64,000 nt of DNA from Cerrena zonata. Its lineage: Eukaryota; Basidiomycota; Agaricomycetes; Polyporales; Cerrenaceae. A program made the position numbers and the translations under genes. The stretch lies in NCBI GenBank assembly GCA_038087015.1, contig JASBNA010000040.1:124001-188000 (forward strand), given 5' to 3'. Of the stretch, positions 11,701 to 22,609 are shown piece after piece. The notes below the pieces were generated by a model. That model had not been told where the DNA came from and did not search any database. It worked only from the letters and a program-made list of their open reading frames with translations. Each line of letters opens with the position of its first letter. The first letter of the stretch is position 1.

Positions 11701-13641
11701 GGCATCCGACCTCGAACATTCAATTACTATTGTAAGGTCATTTTCTCGTTGATTATTGACTCATTCAACTCACGCTTTATTATTCGAAGACTGGTTGCCG
11801 AATCATCTCCTCGTTGTCCACATTCTAGTTGTTTTTTCAGTCTTGAATCCGCTGGTGATACCATTTGCCTTTCTTTACTTCTGCGTTGAGAACAGTGAGT
11901 ATATCGCAATCAGCATGTGAAGCTTTCTAACGGATTGTCTACCAGCGGTCATCAAGAACCAGGTATGTATATCCTCGCGATACTATTGGCTATCCATAAA
12001 TCAATATCCTTCAGCTCCTCCACGTATACGCTAGGAATTATGAGCTGAACGGACAGTTTATTCTTATCCGTTCTATTCGATACTCGTTGGATGGTAGGTA
12101 CGACCTTTCCTTGGCAGAAACGTATTGAATAACTTCGTTTCTAGGTTTAATCCTATCCCAAGTCATCTTTTTGGCATACATGGTTATTCTCAAGAAAACC
12201 GCGAATGTAGCGGTTTCTGCGATATTAATCGTGTTCACGGCCTTCGTAAAAATGACGTAGGTCTCCTTCGCTGCGTCCTCACAATCAAACTCTCATTCTT
12301 TGTAGACTTACACGTATCTGTCGTGCACGCTTTGAACGGGACGACAAGCTGGAAGCTAGTATTGTATGTGGCACAGGCACTTCGGAAGAACAGATTGCGC
12401 CAAATCCAACCGAATCAACTGACATGCTTCAACATCCGGAAGGTGCTCCACAACATCCGCGATCATGGAAGGATACCCTCTCGGCTAAATCAGAATATTG
12501 GACGATGAGACTGGCCCAGAAAATGGAATTTACATATGGTTCTGTCCAAGCTCGCCCCGCGCGAAATACACGACGTCAGCCTAATCCATTTGGTCCTCTC
12601 ACCTCCGGCCCTTCCACATCGACATCGAGTCCTGTCGAGAAACCACCCGTTTCACCGGAAACATCACCTACGATCCCAGAATGTTCTCCCGCCGCCATTG
12701 AAGCCTCCCCGAATGACGTGCCTCCAGAGGCACTTCACCCAGCTTTGGTTTCGCCACATCCTCCCCATTCTGCATGGGACGATGAGTCTTCTCCAGACCA
12801 CACTTACCAGAATCCATACTATACGCGACCAATCTCAAATTCACTGTGGCTCCCGCGTGACCCCACTCAACTCCTCGATCTTGACGATACCGTTGACATC
12901 CGTGTATCACTGACGAGTGAGCCTGGTGTTGGTAAACTGGGTACATGGGACGAAGAAGATCAGTTCTTAGAAACCTCTCTTTCTTCGGTACTGGGTGCCA
13001 GTTTTGGTAGTGTTGATGAGGATCTTACATACACTCCCCAACTTCGCCCCTTAGATGGCAGCGAGATCATTGTATTGCCCGCAGGTATCGCATCTCGAGT
13101 TGAACATCTCGATCAGGAGGACGAGGTAGAAACTACATCTCAACGAAGACCTTCTATTGTTGGCCGTCGTACCTCAAGCACATCATTCCGTCCTCTAGGT
13201 TTGGGTAGACCTAAGACCTTCGATTCAGAAAGGTCACAATTCAGATCTTTCTCTCTTGGCGCAGAACAACCGAGCAGCAGTACTAGCGATGGTCCTCCAT
13301 CTGGTTATGTAATATCATCGGATCGTCATCGTCGAAATCGCGCTGCCTCTATGGGTGACGCATTGTCATTACGTCCCGATATGTTACCACCGAGCCACAA
13401 TACGTCCAGAAGTCCATCTAGGTCGTTGGTTTCCATTGTTGAACGATCAAGTTCTCTGCTCGTCCCTCGTCATGCCCCGGGTCCATCCAGCATTATCTCC
13501 ACACGAGACGCTGTGGTGGGTGAAGTGATTGCAGAAGAACAAGAAGCGACTCAAGAACGAATGCGGCAAGAAGAAGCGGAGGAGAAAGCCCAGGAGCCTA
13601 GATCGTTGTTCACGTCCTGGATGTTCGCCAGACGGCACTGA
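8756..13641 (+). CDS. CSC1/RSN1-like calcium-permeable stress-gated cation channel
   Basis: Member of the CSC1/OSCA/TMEM63 family (DUF221), osmosensitive cation channels. I place the start at ATG 8756: exon MATIQSRPFSKNYS joins over GTACGC...TTCACAG to GLVNQSVIAVGIF, the first membrane helix. The upstream TM region continues through VVCITSHELMRRK, LFQGRSWA and SLLWIHLLLLIWITGSW. A cytosolic domain follows (RMRTVMVTNIPVGLRSE, STAFVTFQNPEDARRA), typical of the RNA-recognition-like PHM7_cyt domain. Later exons carry the seven-helix channel core (FTIFWVFPVTIFVGL, LLVALLALLIPLIL, FLIVNVLVFFCVG, YMVILKKTANVAV). The last exon (12424-13641) is a long Ser/Pro-rich acidic tail ending ARRH at TGA 13639. 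The protein is roughly 1,200 residues, long for the family because of the tail. The ATG at 8827 lies inside the first intron. Confidence 0.85.
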
Positions 13642-14039
13642 TCACTCTACATCATGTCTACCATTGACTCTTCCCCGACTTATGACATGACGCACTCACG
13701 ATACCCTAAGTTAACTTATTCATATATCCCGGTTTCGGATCTAATTCTCCCTTGGGACTCCTCGGATATGATCACCTTCATGTATACCAGTTGTATCATT
13801 TTACGATCTACGCCTACGCCCTGTATGTCCTTGGTTCCCCCGATAAATGCCTCGTGAGCCTCTTTGCTCCATCCTTCATGTCGATTTCGCAATTAACGAA
13901 TTAGTTTCAACTTCACCATATTGTGATCAGGCGGGGGATTTAACCGACCACAGACCTATCCGACATTTATCCCATGTATGTCTCCGGTCAAACCTCGCTC
14001 GCTGAGACCTTCAGCATTCCTCAATTTAAGCGGTCTACG
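13642..14039. other. intergenic
   Basis: 3' flank of the channel gene and 5' flank of the GH131 gene. The ORF at 13654-13857 has no recognisable features. Confidence 0.35.
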
Positions 14040-14047
14040 TATATAAA
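14040..14047 (+). promoter_or_regulatory. TATA box of the GH131 gene
   Basis: TATATAAA, 64 bp before the ATG at 14111. A TATA element this close to the start fits an inducible secreted-enzyme gene. Confidence 0.6.
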
Positions 14048-14110
14048 CGTCTACCCCATTTAGCTCTGATATTCGAACGCTGTGCCCGAAACCCCCTGCT
14101 ACATTACAAA

Positions 14111-15525
14111 ATGGTGTTAGCATTTGTACTCACGACGTTGTTCGCCTTAGGAGCCCAAGCTGGAACCACAGTCTGGTCCGGTTCGTTTAACTCCTACTCC
14201 ACTGCTGCTGATTTCGACAAGTGTAAGTACTGGGTCCACGATAACAATTTCGTTATTAATATTTACTATCAGGGTCGTGGTCAAGCGAAGTGGGAGAGTA
14301 CCAATGGGTATGTGAGAGAGATGATACTGTGTCTAGCGTACTGACTCTAGTCATATAGTATATTCACGGCAGCCAACCCACCAGCCATTATTTAGCATTG
14401 GATCCAAGCTACAAAAATCCCGCAATGGCTTCCGAGACCCACGGCTTGAAGGCCACAATCGACTCAGGCGCAACCTGGAACTCTCAAATGGAACGGTGTG
14501 TATGAGCCATTCATTGGCGTGCATGATGACTAAAGGAAATGCCTTACTAGAACTGAGCTAATTCCACAAACTTCGGCGAATCTTGGCACTGGGAACCTCT
14601 TCTATCACTTCTCCGTGAAACGGTCTGACACGAATGCCCCAGACGTATGTATAAGTAAAAATACCTATCTGAGTCGCTTTTTTACCTTGATTCGATAGTC
14701 AACCTTGGAACATCAAGTCGTCTTCTTCGAATCTCACTTCACGGAGGCAAGTGATTAATTTCTCATCCAGTTCACCAGTCTAACTCGCACTTAATCTTCC
14801 TAGCTCAAATACGGCGTGGCTCCGAATCCTACCAACCTTCAATGGATGGTTTCAGGTCAAGCCCAATGGGGAACTCCTTTCACGGCTGACACCTGGTTCA
14901 ATTTTGCATATGATATTGACGTGGGTGCCGTTATGTTTTTTCAGTTTTATTCCTCATCAGAGGGTTTGTAGTTCTCTGCCGGTACGGTTGGATTATGGGC
15001 TTCTACGGGATCTGCACCTCTTCAGAAGGTCGTACAGAACATAGCTGCTCCGACATCCACCAACTCGGAAGACTGGCACCTTGGGGTTTTGAGAATTGTC
15101 AATGGACCTGGAACTGAAGACTGGTACTTCTCCGGCGTGTAAGTCTACCCCCCCTTTCTCAAATGGCTCCAATTTCATACCGCTATTTTAGGTTTATCGA
15201 GCAAGGACCGATTACAACAGCTATTGGTAATGGAACCGCGCCATCGGCACCCTCAGCACCCTCTGGTCCTGTAACAACAGTGGCACCTCCCGCCACAAGC
15301 AACCCCGTCACGACACCAGCGCCCTCCCCTACAACTACTGCTTCTGGCCCTGCACAAACACAATGGGGGCAATGCGGTGGAACAGGCTACACTGGCCCTA
15401 CCGCATGTGCAGCAACATTCAAATGTGTAGCTGTCTCCCCTCCTTACTACTATCAGGTACGTGTTTCCTTCAGCTGTGCTCCGCACTTGCTAACGAACAT
15501 GAATATATTCCAACAGTGTCAATAA
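14111..15525 (+). CDS. GH131 beta-glucanase with C-terminal CBM1
   Basis: Secreted enzyme of the GH131 family (activity on beta-1,3/1,6- and beta-1,4-glucans), tethered to crystalline polysaccharide by a cellulose-binding module. Signal peptide MVLAFVLTTLFALGAQA, then the mature start GTTVWSGSFN. After splicing come DFDKWSWSSEVG, YIHGSQPTSHYLALDPSYKNP, MERTELIPQT, LFYHFSVKRSDTNAP, VVFFESHFTELKYG, DTWFNFAYDIDF, DWHLGVLRI and DWYFSGVFIEQGP, all in family order. A Thr/Ser/Pro-rich linker leads to a CBM1 (QTQWGQCGGTGYTGPTAC ... PPYYYQCQ) with its Cys pattern and aromatic face. The last intron (GTACGT at about 15457 to CAACAG 15516) falls inside the CBM1, leaving only Cys-Gln and TAA 15523-15525 in the last exon. 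The reading frame is intact. Confidence 0.92.
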
Positions 15526-15751
15526 GTATCTGTATATCAAGGCTCATGTACCTAACGAGAACGGGAACAAATTTTGTTAGTAGTATTCCGAGGGAACCGA
15601 AACGTGAGACGGTTCATGTGATAAGTCAGCAACTGGTACTTCAATACAATCCCGCTCTGTCTAGCCCCTATTTTGTATTCAACATTGATGTCAGCAACCG
15701 TATCAGTCTCTTCGCTGTCGCGCCCAACATCTGTGTCTCAAGAGTATCTCA

Positions 15752-16604
15752 ATGTATGGGATGATGCTCCTATATGTCACTTCGTGGATTGGTTCTGATT
15801 TTCAAGCTAGACGACCGAGTATGCCGGCACCTCATCCATGGGAGACCAGCTCGGAGCAAGGAGTTATCGCTCGTCGCTTCGTATTCTGCCAAACACTGCT
15901 ACAAGAGTACGAGAACAATCAACTGATCAAAACCTGTACTGAGTGTGGCGGATACTACGCCCTTTGCTGTTATCATCGACGATTCACATGCCACCACTAC
16001 TCACTGGTCTTTACAGACGGCGCGTGCTCTAATAATGGCCAGCATGGAGCCGTCTCCGGTATTGGAGTAGCAACAGGAGCGACACCAGATATGCAATACT
16101 CCATTCCAGTCACGGACGACATCGATCCCTTGCAGAGTAGGACCAATCAACGAGCTGAGATGTTAGCAGCATTGGAAGGGGTGCGTCGGTCTAGTGCCAC
16201 TCCGCCTAGACATTCTGCAGTCAGAAAGCATTCTAGGGAAGAGCACAAGTCGTGCATTATCATTACCACGGACTCGGAGTATGTGGTGAAAGGTATAACT
16301 GAGTGGTTTCCCAAATGGAAGGTGCGCATTCAAACTCAGTGACTCTTGTCGCATTGCACATTGGCTGATGGATAGCTCACATTTGCGACGGGCCTTTTAG
16401 CAAAATAATTGGCATACAAACTTAGGGAAACGTCCTGTCAATTTGGACCTTTTTCTCGAGCTGGATACTGCAATAAGTCAGAGAGAAGAGGAAGAGGATA
16501 TTAAGATTGGGTTTTGGCATGTGCTTCGTGGTTTCAACCGTGTCGCTGATAGTTTAGCTAGGGATGCTGCTGCACGGGCCACCTCCTTAGATATCAGAGC
16601 GTAG
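15752..16604 (+). CDS. ribonuclease H (RNase HI fold) with Cys/His-rich N-terminus
   Basis: Cleaves RNA in RNA-DNA hybrids. Two exons: 15752-16322, intron 16323-16401 (GTGCGC...TTTTAG), then to TAG 16602-16604. The catalytic acids of the RNase H fold are present: FTDGACSNNG, TNQRAEMLAALEGV, TTDSEYVVKG and the last Asp in NRVADSLARDAA. WHTNLGKRPVNLDLF fits the region before the last helix. Upstream of the catalytic domain is CTECGGYYALCCYHRRFTCHH, a dense Cys/His stretch that may bind metal. No reverse transcriptase or integrase is next to it, so it looks like a stand-alone fungal RNase H rather than a transposon piece. The start is uncertain: ATG 15752, or the later ATG at 15821 (MPAPHPWE). 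Confidence 0.8.
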
Positions 16605-17933
16605 AATATTATATTTCCTCCAACTCGTTATGAAGGCTTAGCAGTGTTCCCGTACGCAAGTTCTACACTGACTTTGAACCCTACCCAACTCCGCTCGGGG
16701 CTTGCCCGAAGATAGCAGACGGTTTCGGAATATACCGAGCCTTTTTTACCGTCTGATTTCAAGGCACAGTAGTACTTGGTACTTTAGTTCCTGATTTTTC
16801 AATTCTTTTCTCTAATTTGCATTGCCATGCACCACTTTGTACTTGAGAGGAGTCTCTTACACTACGCCAGAAGAATCCGTGACATACAGCAGCCGGTAAG
16901 TCAGCTTTGGGAAGGCGGTCAATCCGTTGCAAACCCGTCTTCTAGCTGGATAGCGATTATAACCTGCTTATCGAGTCATGCGAACGGTGTGTACAATTCA
17001 ACACACTCTTTCACCATCATCGTCATTACAGCATCAGTTAACTGAGTGTAGCTTCAGGTGTTAGCGTGGCTACGCTGGCTAGACAACGTTCAGTCAGCGG
17101 GCGGAGCTCCTGGAGAAGCTATAGAAGGTTATCATTACACCCCAAAACTACATTGTGGCTCAGCGAACAGCGTAACGAATATGGACCTATCCACTCGACG
17201 CACACGCGACTCGCTTGCTCCTAGCCCTTTCATATTACTTGAAAGCCTCGTTCCACAGTCATTCAGGAAGAATTACTCCGAAGTTAACTACTCTCGCCTG
17301 TGACGAAAACATCTGCTTCCAGGTGTCTGGAATAGGCTAAATTGACTTGCATATATCCGTAAGTGAACTTCGAGGCTGGGGACGCGTCCCAGGGGGCAGC
17401 GTTAGACTTATTTTCCTGTCTAGCTACCTTCACATACTGAGACGATTTCTGTTTGTGATTACAGTTCTATCCGAGATATTAAGATCGACATCTTCTATTA
17501 CTTGTCTGTAAGGGGTGTGGTGGACTGTTCAAACGTTGTGTTCAATGACACGCCTTGTCCGGACATTGCGTACACTCGTAATATCTCCCAAATCACCACA
17601 TATAAAACGGGACACGCGATTTTAATTTGGTACCAATTCTGTCTTCTGAACACGGAATTTCTGACATGCTGAATGTCAGGTTCCCAAGCGTTCTAGGTTG
17701 AGGTTTTCCCTCATTTCTGCCTGCCATTTTCATCATGGATTGCCTCGTTCTTGACATGTCTCTTCTTTGTTCCATGCATCGGTTAAAAGCACCGTTCCAT
17801 GTCATTCGGGCATTCTAAATTTCAATTCCATCGAGCTCGTATCTTTGACTAGTGGGCGACAACAATTCAAGTGATCGATTCATCGCCATGAGTTCCTAAC
17901 GCACGCTTTCGCTAAAGTTACTAACAACTGCCC
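16605..17933. other. intergenic, 1.3 kb
   Basis: No gene is supported. ORFs at 16827-17045, 17058-17303 (+) and 17593-17805 (-) have no domain or splice structure that extends them. A small inverted repeat at 16716-16755 is listed separately. Confidence 0.4.
16716..16755. repeat. inverted repeat / stem-loop after the RNase H gene
   Basis: CAGACGGT (16716-16723) and ACCGTCTG (16748-16755) are perfect inverse copies. An inner CGG/CCG pair and a T-run (CTTTTTT) lie in the loop. It sits 112 bp after the RNase H stop and may be a 3'-end structure or a short transposon relic. Confidence 0.35.
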
Positions 17934-17941
17934 TATATAAA
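17934..17941 (+). promoter_or_regulatory. TATA box before the 603-residue membrane protein
   Basis: TATATAAA about 180 bp before the ATG at 18122. The long distance implies a 5' UTR of about 150 nt. Confidence 0.45.
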
Positions 17942-18121
17942 CCTTCTACGACGCGTTTTTTTCTGCAGTACCCTAGTATCCTTTGATTCACTCCGTGCTC
18001 AGCTTGTGAAGAGGTTCGTGAATCCAACAACGACATTATTGAGCATATGTGAACCTAACTTATATGTTCCCTCATCCAGGTATCCCTTCTTCAGGTTACA
18101 CCCACTAAACCCCTGCTCGAA

Positions 18122-19933
18122 ATGGCTTCCAACGGGAATCCCGAGTCTCACCCTGCTCTTGCTCCAAAGCCAACTGTTAAAGACTATCGCACCTACGTAG
18201 CACTGATATGTGCTATATTCTCGGTTGGCTCGAATGTAGCGATCATACTCTGCTGGGTACATGAGCTTCATTTCGGAACCAGCATCACAGACGGACGGTG
18301 GAGGTATATCGATGACGGGAATGCGATCGCATTGCTTGGGTTTTGGGCTCAGTTCTTACAGATCATCACGGTTGTCCTTGGAGGATGGGCCGTAGCGCAG
18401 ATGTGGGCAAGACGATCAGTGAATGAAGGGGCAAGCATAGTGGGACTTCAGTCTCTCGGTGTATTTTCCTCCCTTGGCTCATTGCTGTTGGCGTACTGGC
18501 ATATCTGGAAACGAAGATATCCGCGTTCATCCCTCCTCTTCCTCTACATCCCTCTCATCATTTGTGCAACACTATTGCAGTATTACGCCACCGCAGTGCT
18601 TACCCTTATCGTACCCACATTTCATGAAGTCACGGAGCCAAGATCTATTCCCGCACAAACATTACCTTACATGTCAGAGCCCGCGGCTTCCACTCCATGT
18701 ATGAACCTCACCGGACCAAGTCTCGAGGACTGTCTAGGAAATTGGTATTCACAAGTCACCACCGGCAACATCCTCATCTTTGGGACAACAAGCCCATCTT
18801 CAGCGACCTTCGACGGCGAACAACTGCCTCCGGCTTGGAGGCCTATTTGGGGTGTGACAGGACCAGACATGACGTCTATCGCACTTTTGACACGCCCAAA
18901 TCCCTCCGTTATCTTTGGCGTCGCTGCTTCGCGCGACTTCACAGACTCTATCGCATTCTCGGCAAATATACCTGCAATAATACCCACTATCACGACACAA
19001 TGCGCGATGGTAAACCAGACTACTAACGTAACTCAAGTCAATATCGCTGACGTGAGGTACCAAGTCCCCCTTGGAATCCCTGTCCTCCCCAGTGGCTCTC
19101 TTGCCGGACAACTCACGACAAACAATTCAACACTCCTTATCACATATTCCACCAACACACCTTCTACTAACGTCCATTGCGCGCTCAATCTATCCTTATC
19201 CGATGGTTCAAGAAGTACCGTCGCTCTCACATCCATTGCCAACCAGACCGGTCGTTTCGCTGACTATTTTGGTCAGGACCCTGACATCCTCAATTCCGAT
19301 GGCACGTTGGGGAAGGTCAATTTCTGGCCCGTGGGCCTACTCGCCAGTTTATGGTTGAGGGGAATGGGTTGGAGCGCCGTACCAGCCAATGATGCTCTCT
19401 CGCGCTACTTGAGCACGCTCGACCTCACAGTCGGGACAAAACCTCATTTCACTAACCGTAATGTTCTCATTGCAAACACGTACGAAGCTTACACCCTCTT
19501 TCTACTGGCCGGGAATATCGATGTAGGATTCCCTCCTTGGCGAAACGACACCTCAAACACGTTGCAACAAACCTATCAGCTACACAAGACACAACTTCTT
19601 ACCGGTGCACGTACTGTTTCACGCTATATCGCTCTTGTCGTCGTAGGGCTGGACATCCTTTTTGTGCTTTGGAGCACTGGTATGGTCGTATTCGGTGGAG
19701 GATGGTTGCCTGATTGGAGCGACCCCGCTGTGCTTATTTGCACTGCTCTGGCATCTAAGCGCAACAACATTTGGGATGATAGTTCGAGGGGTGAAATCCA
19801 GGAAAACGCCTGGAAACGGCTCATCACCTATCGCACGGAGTCCGACAAGACTGTCGGTGGTGCACGAGACAGTTCAGAGCCCCTCAAACCATTTGTAGGT
19901 TTTCAAATATCTAACACAAGTTCAGCAAATTGA
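18122..19933 (+). CDS. intronless membrane protein with large ectodomain, unknown
   Basis: A single 603-codon exon, unusual here where nearly all genes are split. Four predicted helices lie near the N-terminus: about 25-46 (VALICAIFSVGSNVAIIL), 68-95, 106-128 and 137-163. A ~330-residue predicted extracellular region follows, with several N-glycosylation sequons (MNLTG, NQTTNVT, NNST, LNLS, NQTG, NDTS) and cysteines. A final helix at about 502-524 (ALVVVGLDILFVLWSTG) precedes a ~79-residue cytosolic tail. The layout suggests a surface sensor or scaffold. Many Agaricomycetes have such proteins without assigned function, and I cannot name a domain. No signal peptide is evident. Confidence 0.8.
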   Translation: MASNGNPESHPALAPKPTVKDYRTYVALICAIFSVGSNVAIILCWVHELHFGTSITDGRWRYIDDGNAIALLGFWAQFLQIITVVLGGWAVAQMWARRSVNEGASIVGLQSLGVFSSLGSLLLAYWHIWKRRYPRSSLLFLYIPLIICATLLQYYATAVLTLIVPTFHEVTEPRSIPAQTLPYMSEPAASTPCMNLTGPSLEDCLGNWYSQVTTGNILIFGTTSPSSATFDGEQLPPAWRPIWGVTGPDMTSIALLTRPNPSVIFGVAASRDFTDSIAFSANIPAIIPTITTQCAMVNQTTNVTQVNIADVRYQVPLGIPVLPSGSLAGQLTTNNSTLLITYSTNTPSTNVHCALNLSLSDGSRSTVALTSIANQTGRFADYFGQDPDILNSDGTLGKVNFWPVGLLASLWLRGMGWSAVPANDALSRYLSTLDLTVGTKPHFTNRNVLIANTYEAYTLFLLAGNIDVGFPPWRNDTSNTLQQTYQLHKTQLLTGARTVSRYIALVVVGLDILFVLWSTGMVVFGGGWLPDWSDPAVLICTALASKRNNIWDDSSRGEIQENAWKRLITYRTESDKTVGGARDSSEPLKPFVGFQISNTSSAN

Positions 19934-21194
19934 GGTTTGAGAATTGACTGTCTCCCTACAATAATCTTCAGGCTACGACATATGCAATCCTATGTTTGGT
20001 CGATATGATACTGGTGTATGTTACTGAATATTCATGTTCAGACTGGAGAATATTCTGGATATCATCCCAGCTTGAATATTTGGTGTCCGACTGACCGGGA
20101 TCTTCGGAATTCCTGCATGTCGTCTGTGCATGTGAACGTCTGGACCTTCACATGCCTCACTTGAATGGTCGAAACTTGAAAGGCGTGCTTACCAGGTGCC
20201 TGTTTTTGCTTGTGACTGTAGCTTTTCAGGACCTATCTGTCGTTCCACTCCACAGCAATGTATTTACTCGAATTCTCTTCAAATGCCATACTAACAATAT
20301 TTCGCTTACCACCCTGTCCAAAGGTACCTCGCGGGTTTTCTGTTCATGACATGCAATCGTATCTTTGCCAACACCGAGAGTATGCGTATCAGAACTTCTC
20401 TGCAGTAATCGACCTCCATTCAACAGCAGCCTTCTGTGACCGGTGGAAGTGGGTGTTCTGTCAGATTAATGCGAAGATTAATGCTTAATGAAGTAAACAT
20501 TCTTCCATTCATAAAACACGCTGTAAGCTGACCAGATACGTTCTCTGTGTGATAGATTCTACTATCCGGATGCTATCTCACTGAATTCATTACATCTGAT
20601 GTTTATCCTGGAGCATCGTTCTAGTCTCGGTCAATATCACATCGCGCTCTGCTATACTAGTTCCTAATATCCTGTCACGGTCAACTGGTTCCTTGGGTTT
20701 GTATTGCTCCCGCTGTTGCAGTGATACGGATCGCTCTTATCAAGCTCGATGGAGCCTCGTTTAGCTATAGCTGTCCGAATACAGCGGCCATTGATGGATC
20801 ACAGCAACCTTCAAGGCTGTTCACACATGCGACATCGTATCTTCCTGGCAGCTTGGCTACTCGCCTCTTTCCCTTTCTTGATCTTCTTCATGGTACCACT
20901 GCCACTACACGCACTTATCTCGTAAATCGAGATACCTCAACTGTCCTCAAAACCAATGGCATTCATCACCGATGAGCTCGAAAGCAACCAGATCACTTCA
21001 GGCGGTTCTGACATTCCACCGGGAAACGCGATTGAATGCTGCCCTGACACCTCTAAGGGTCCGCAGTCAAATATAATTGTGTTGAACACAAACATGAAGG
21101 TTTTCTCGAGTGTTCTCGGACAAGTGACTGGACAGAAGTAGCTTCCCTTTTTCTCAAGTTGAAGATCTGCTGACATGTTCTAATACATTTACAG
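19934..21194. other. intergenic with two short suggestive ORFs
   Basis: No gene is firmly supported. ATG 20827 to TAA 20925 encodes a 32-residue peptide shaped like a signal sequence (FLAAWLLASFPFLIFFM). ATG 20956 opens a 61-codon frame starting MAFITDELESN, resembling a frame upstream of the F-box gene at 36741-37923 (MAFITEEFKN). Neither joins the F-box exon at 21195 in phase with any splice pair I could find. Confidence 0.3.
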
Positions 21195-22367
21195 GCAAGT
21201 CCCAAGACTTCCATTTGAGCTCCAAGAAGACATCATTGATTGGGTGGCTGCTGTCCCATTCAGCAAATGCAGATGGAAAACTGAGCAAGCCACTCTTTTG
21301 ACATGCATGCTTGTATGCCACTCTTGGTTTTCTTACGTACAACATCTCCTATACAGCAATATCTATGTCAGGGCAAGAACATGCAAATTTTCACAATTGA
21401 AGGCCTTTGCCAGGAATAATCCAGAATTTACTCAGACTATCAAGTCACTGTACTTTCATTTTCATGAGTCAGACACATCGCTTTCAGCCTCTCTTGTCTC
21501 ACAAAAACTACCAAATCTGCAGTCCTTGTCTGTCCTAAATCTGGATTTGAAGAAAGAGTCTGCCTTGTTGTACAGGGCTGCTGCCTTGTCTGACTACTGT
21601 GCATTGTCTGTGCCTTTATAGTGTTCAATACTGTACAGCTACACAGCTGATAAGACTCATTAACTCATTTAATTCACTCTCCAGATTATTCATTTATTTT
21701 AATCTGAACTTGAAGACTCTGGAATTAGGGAGAGGGCCCACTGACTATACCCTGCAAGCTGTCTACTTCTTCTCTGACATCCTTGGAGATAAAGCTAATA
21801 CCAGGCATCTCCACCTTGTTGGACTGGTTTGTGAAAGCCAATACATTTATGACTAGTCTCAAGCAACTCACCTTAAATTTGTGGGATAAATCTGAGCTTC
21901 CCTCATGCTGTAAAGGAGTTGCAGAGCTGCTAAATCACTGTAGTGATTCTCTCCAAGAGCTGACCCTATATCTTCTGAATATTCCCATGTCTGACAAGAT
22001 ATTAGAACTTGGTAAGTGGACCCCAAGTTTCATCCTGATCAATACTAACTAATGCTTATTAGTTCCCTTGACAAACCTCTCAAAACTCAAGAGATTGACC
22101 TATAAAGCATCCTTGGACATGTATGTCCAAGACTGGGCTATAAAGCAGCTTGAACAAATTCCTTCAACAAACAGTATAGTAGAAATCTGTTTTGATGTTG
22201 CTAATAACCTCTGTAGGAATAGATGGAGGGAGATTGATAATATCTTGATGAGAGAGAAGTTCAAATCACTTCAGAAAGTTGAAGTTTGGCCAAAAGTCAA
22301 TCTTCAGTATCTGTCTGAACTCAATACTAAGGGAGTCTTAGTAGCATACCAGAATCACAGCTTTTGA
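21195..22367 (+). pseudogene. decayed leucine-rich F-box gene
   Basis: Paralogue of the intact gene at 36741-37923, on the opposite strand 15 kb away. The F-box region (LPFELQEDIIDWVAA), CMLVCHSWFSYVQHLLY, SQKLPNLQSL, KLIPGISTLLDW, SCCKGVAELLNHCSDSL and LKRLTYKASLD all match it position for position. Two frame changes break it: near 21590 (LYRAAA then an early TAG) and near 21760, before the KLIPGI block. The paralogue's start Met is absent: the matching place reads QVPRLP after an AG acceptor. The intron ending before VPLTNLSKL is conserved with the paralogue. Base composition is AT-richer than neighbours. It is either a true pseudogene or a gene with consensus errors (see findings). Confidence 0.7.
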
Positions 22368-22609
22368 AAAGAACCAGCTCTGGTAACTTTGTATATATAG
22401 TTCTTGCAACCGATATGCTACTAGTATGATACACATGAAGCGTTGTGAGTTTATAAAGAATTGACATTGTCTCAATGCACCACAAAAGAGAAAATTGTAG
22501 AAGGGTATCATATAATCAACACATGAATAAAATTACACACAGTCTATGACCATTGACGTATTGAACACAAAACACAGGAAAAAAAGAAACCGTCACCATT
22601 GCTAAGATC

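Noticed and set aside
15752..16604. Retrotransposon fragment carrying RNase H
   Set aside because: No reverse transcriptase, integrase, gag or LTR nearby, and the gene has an intron and intact catalytic residues.
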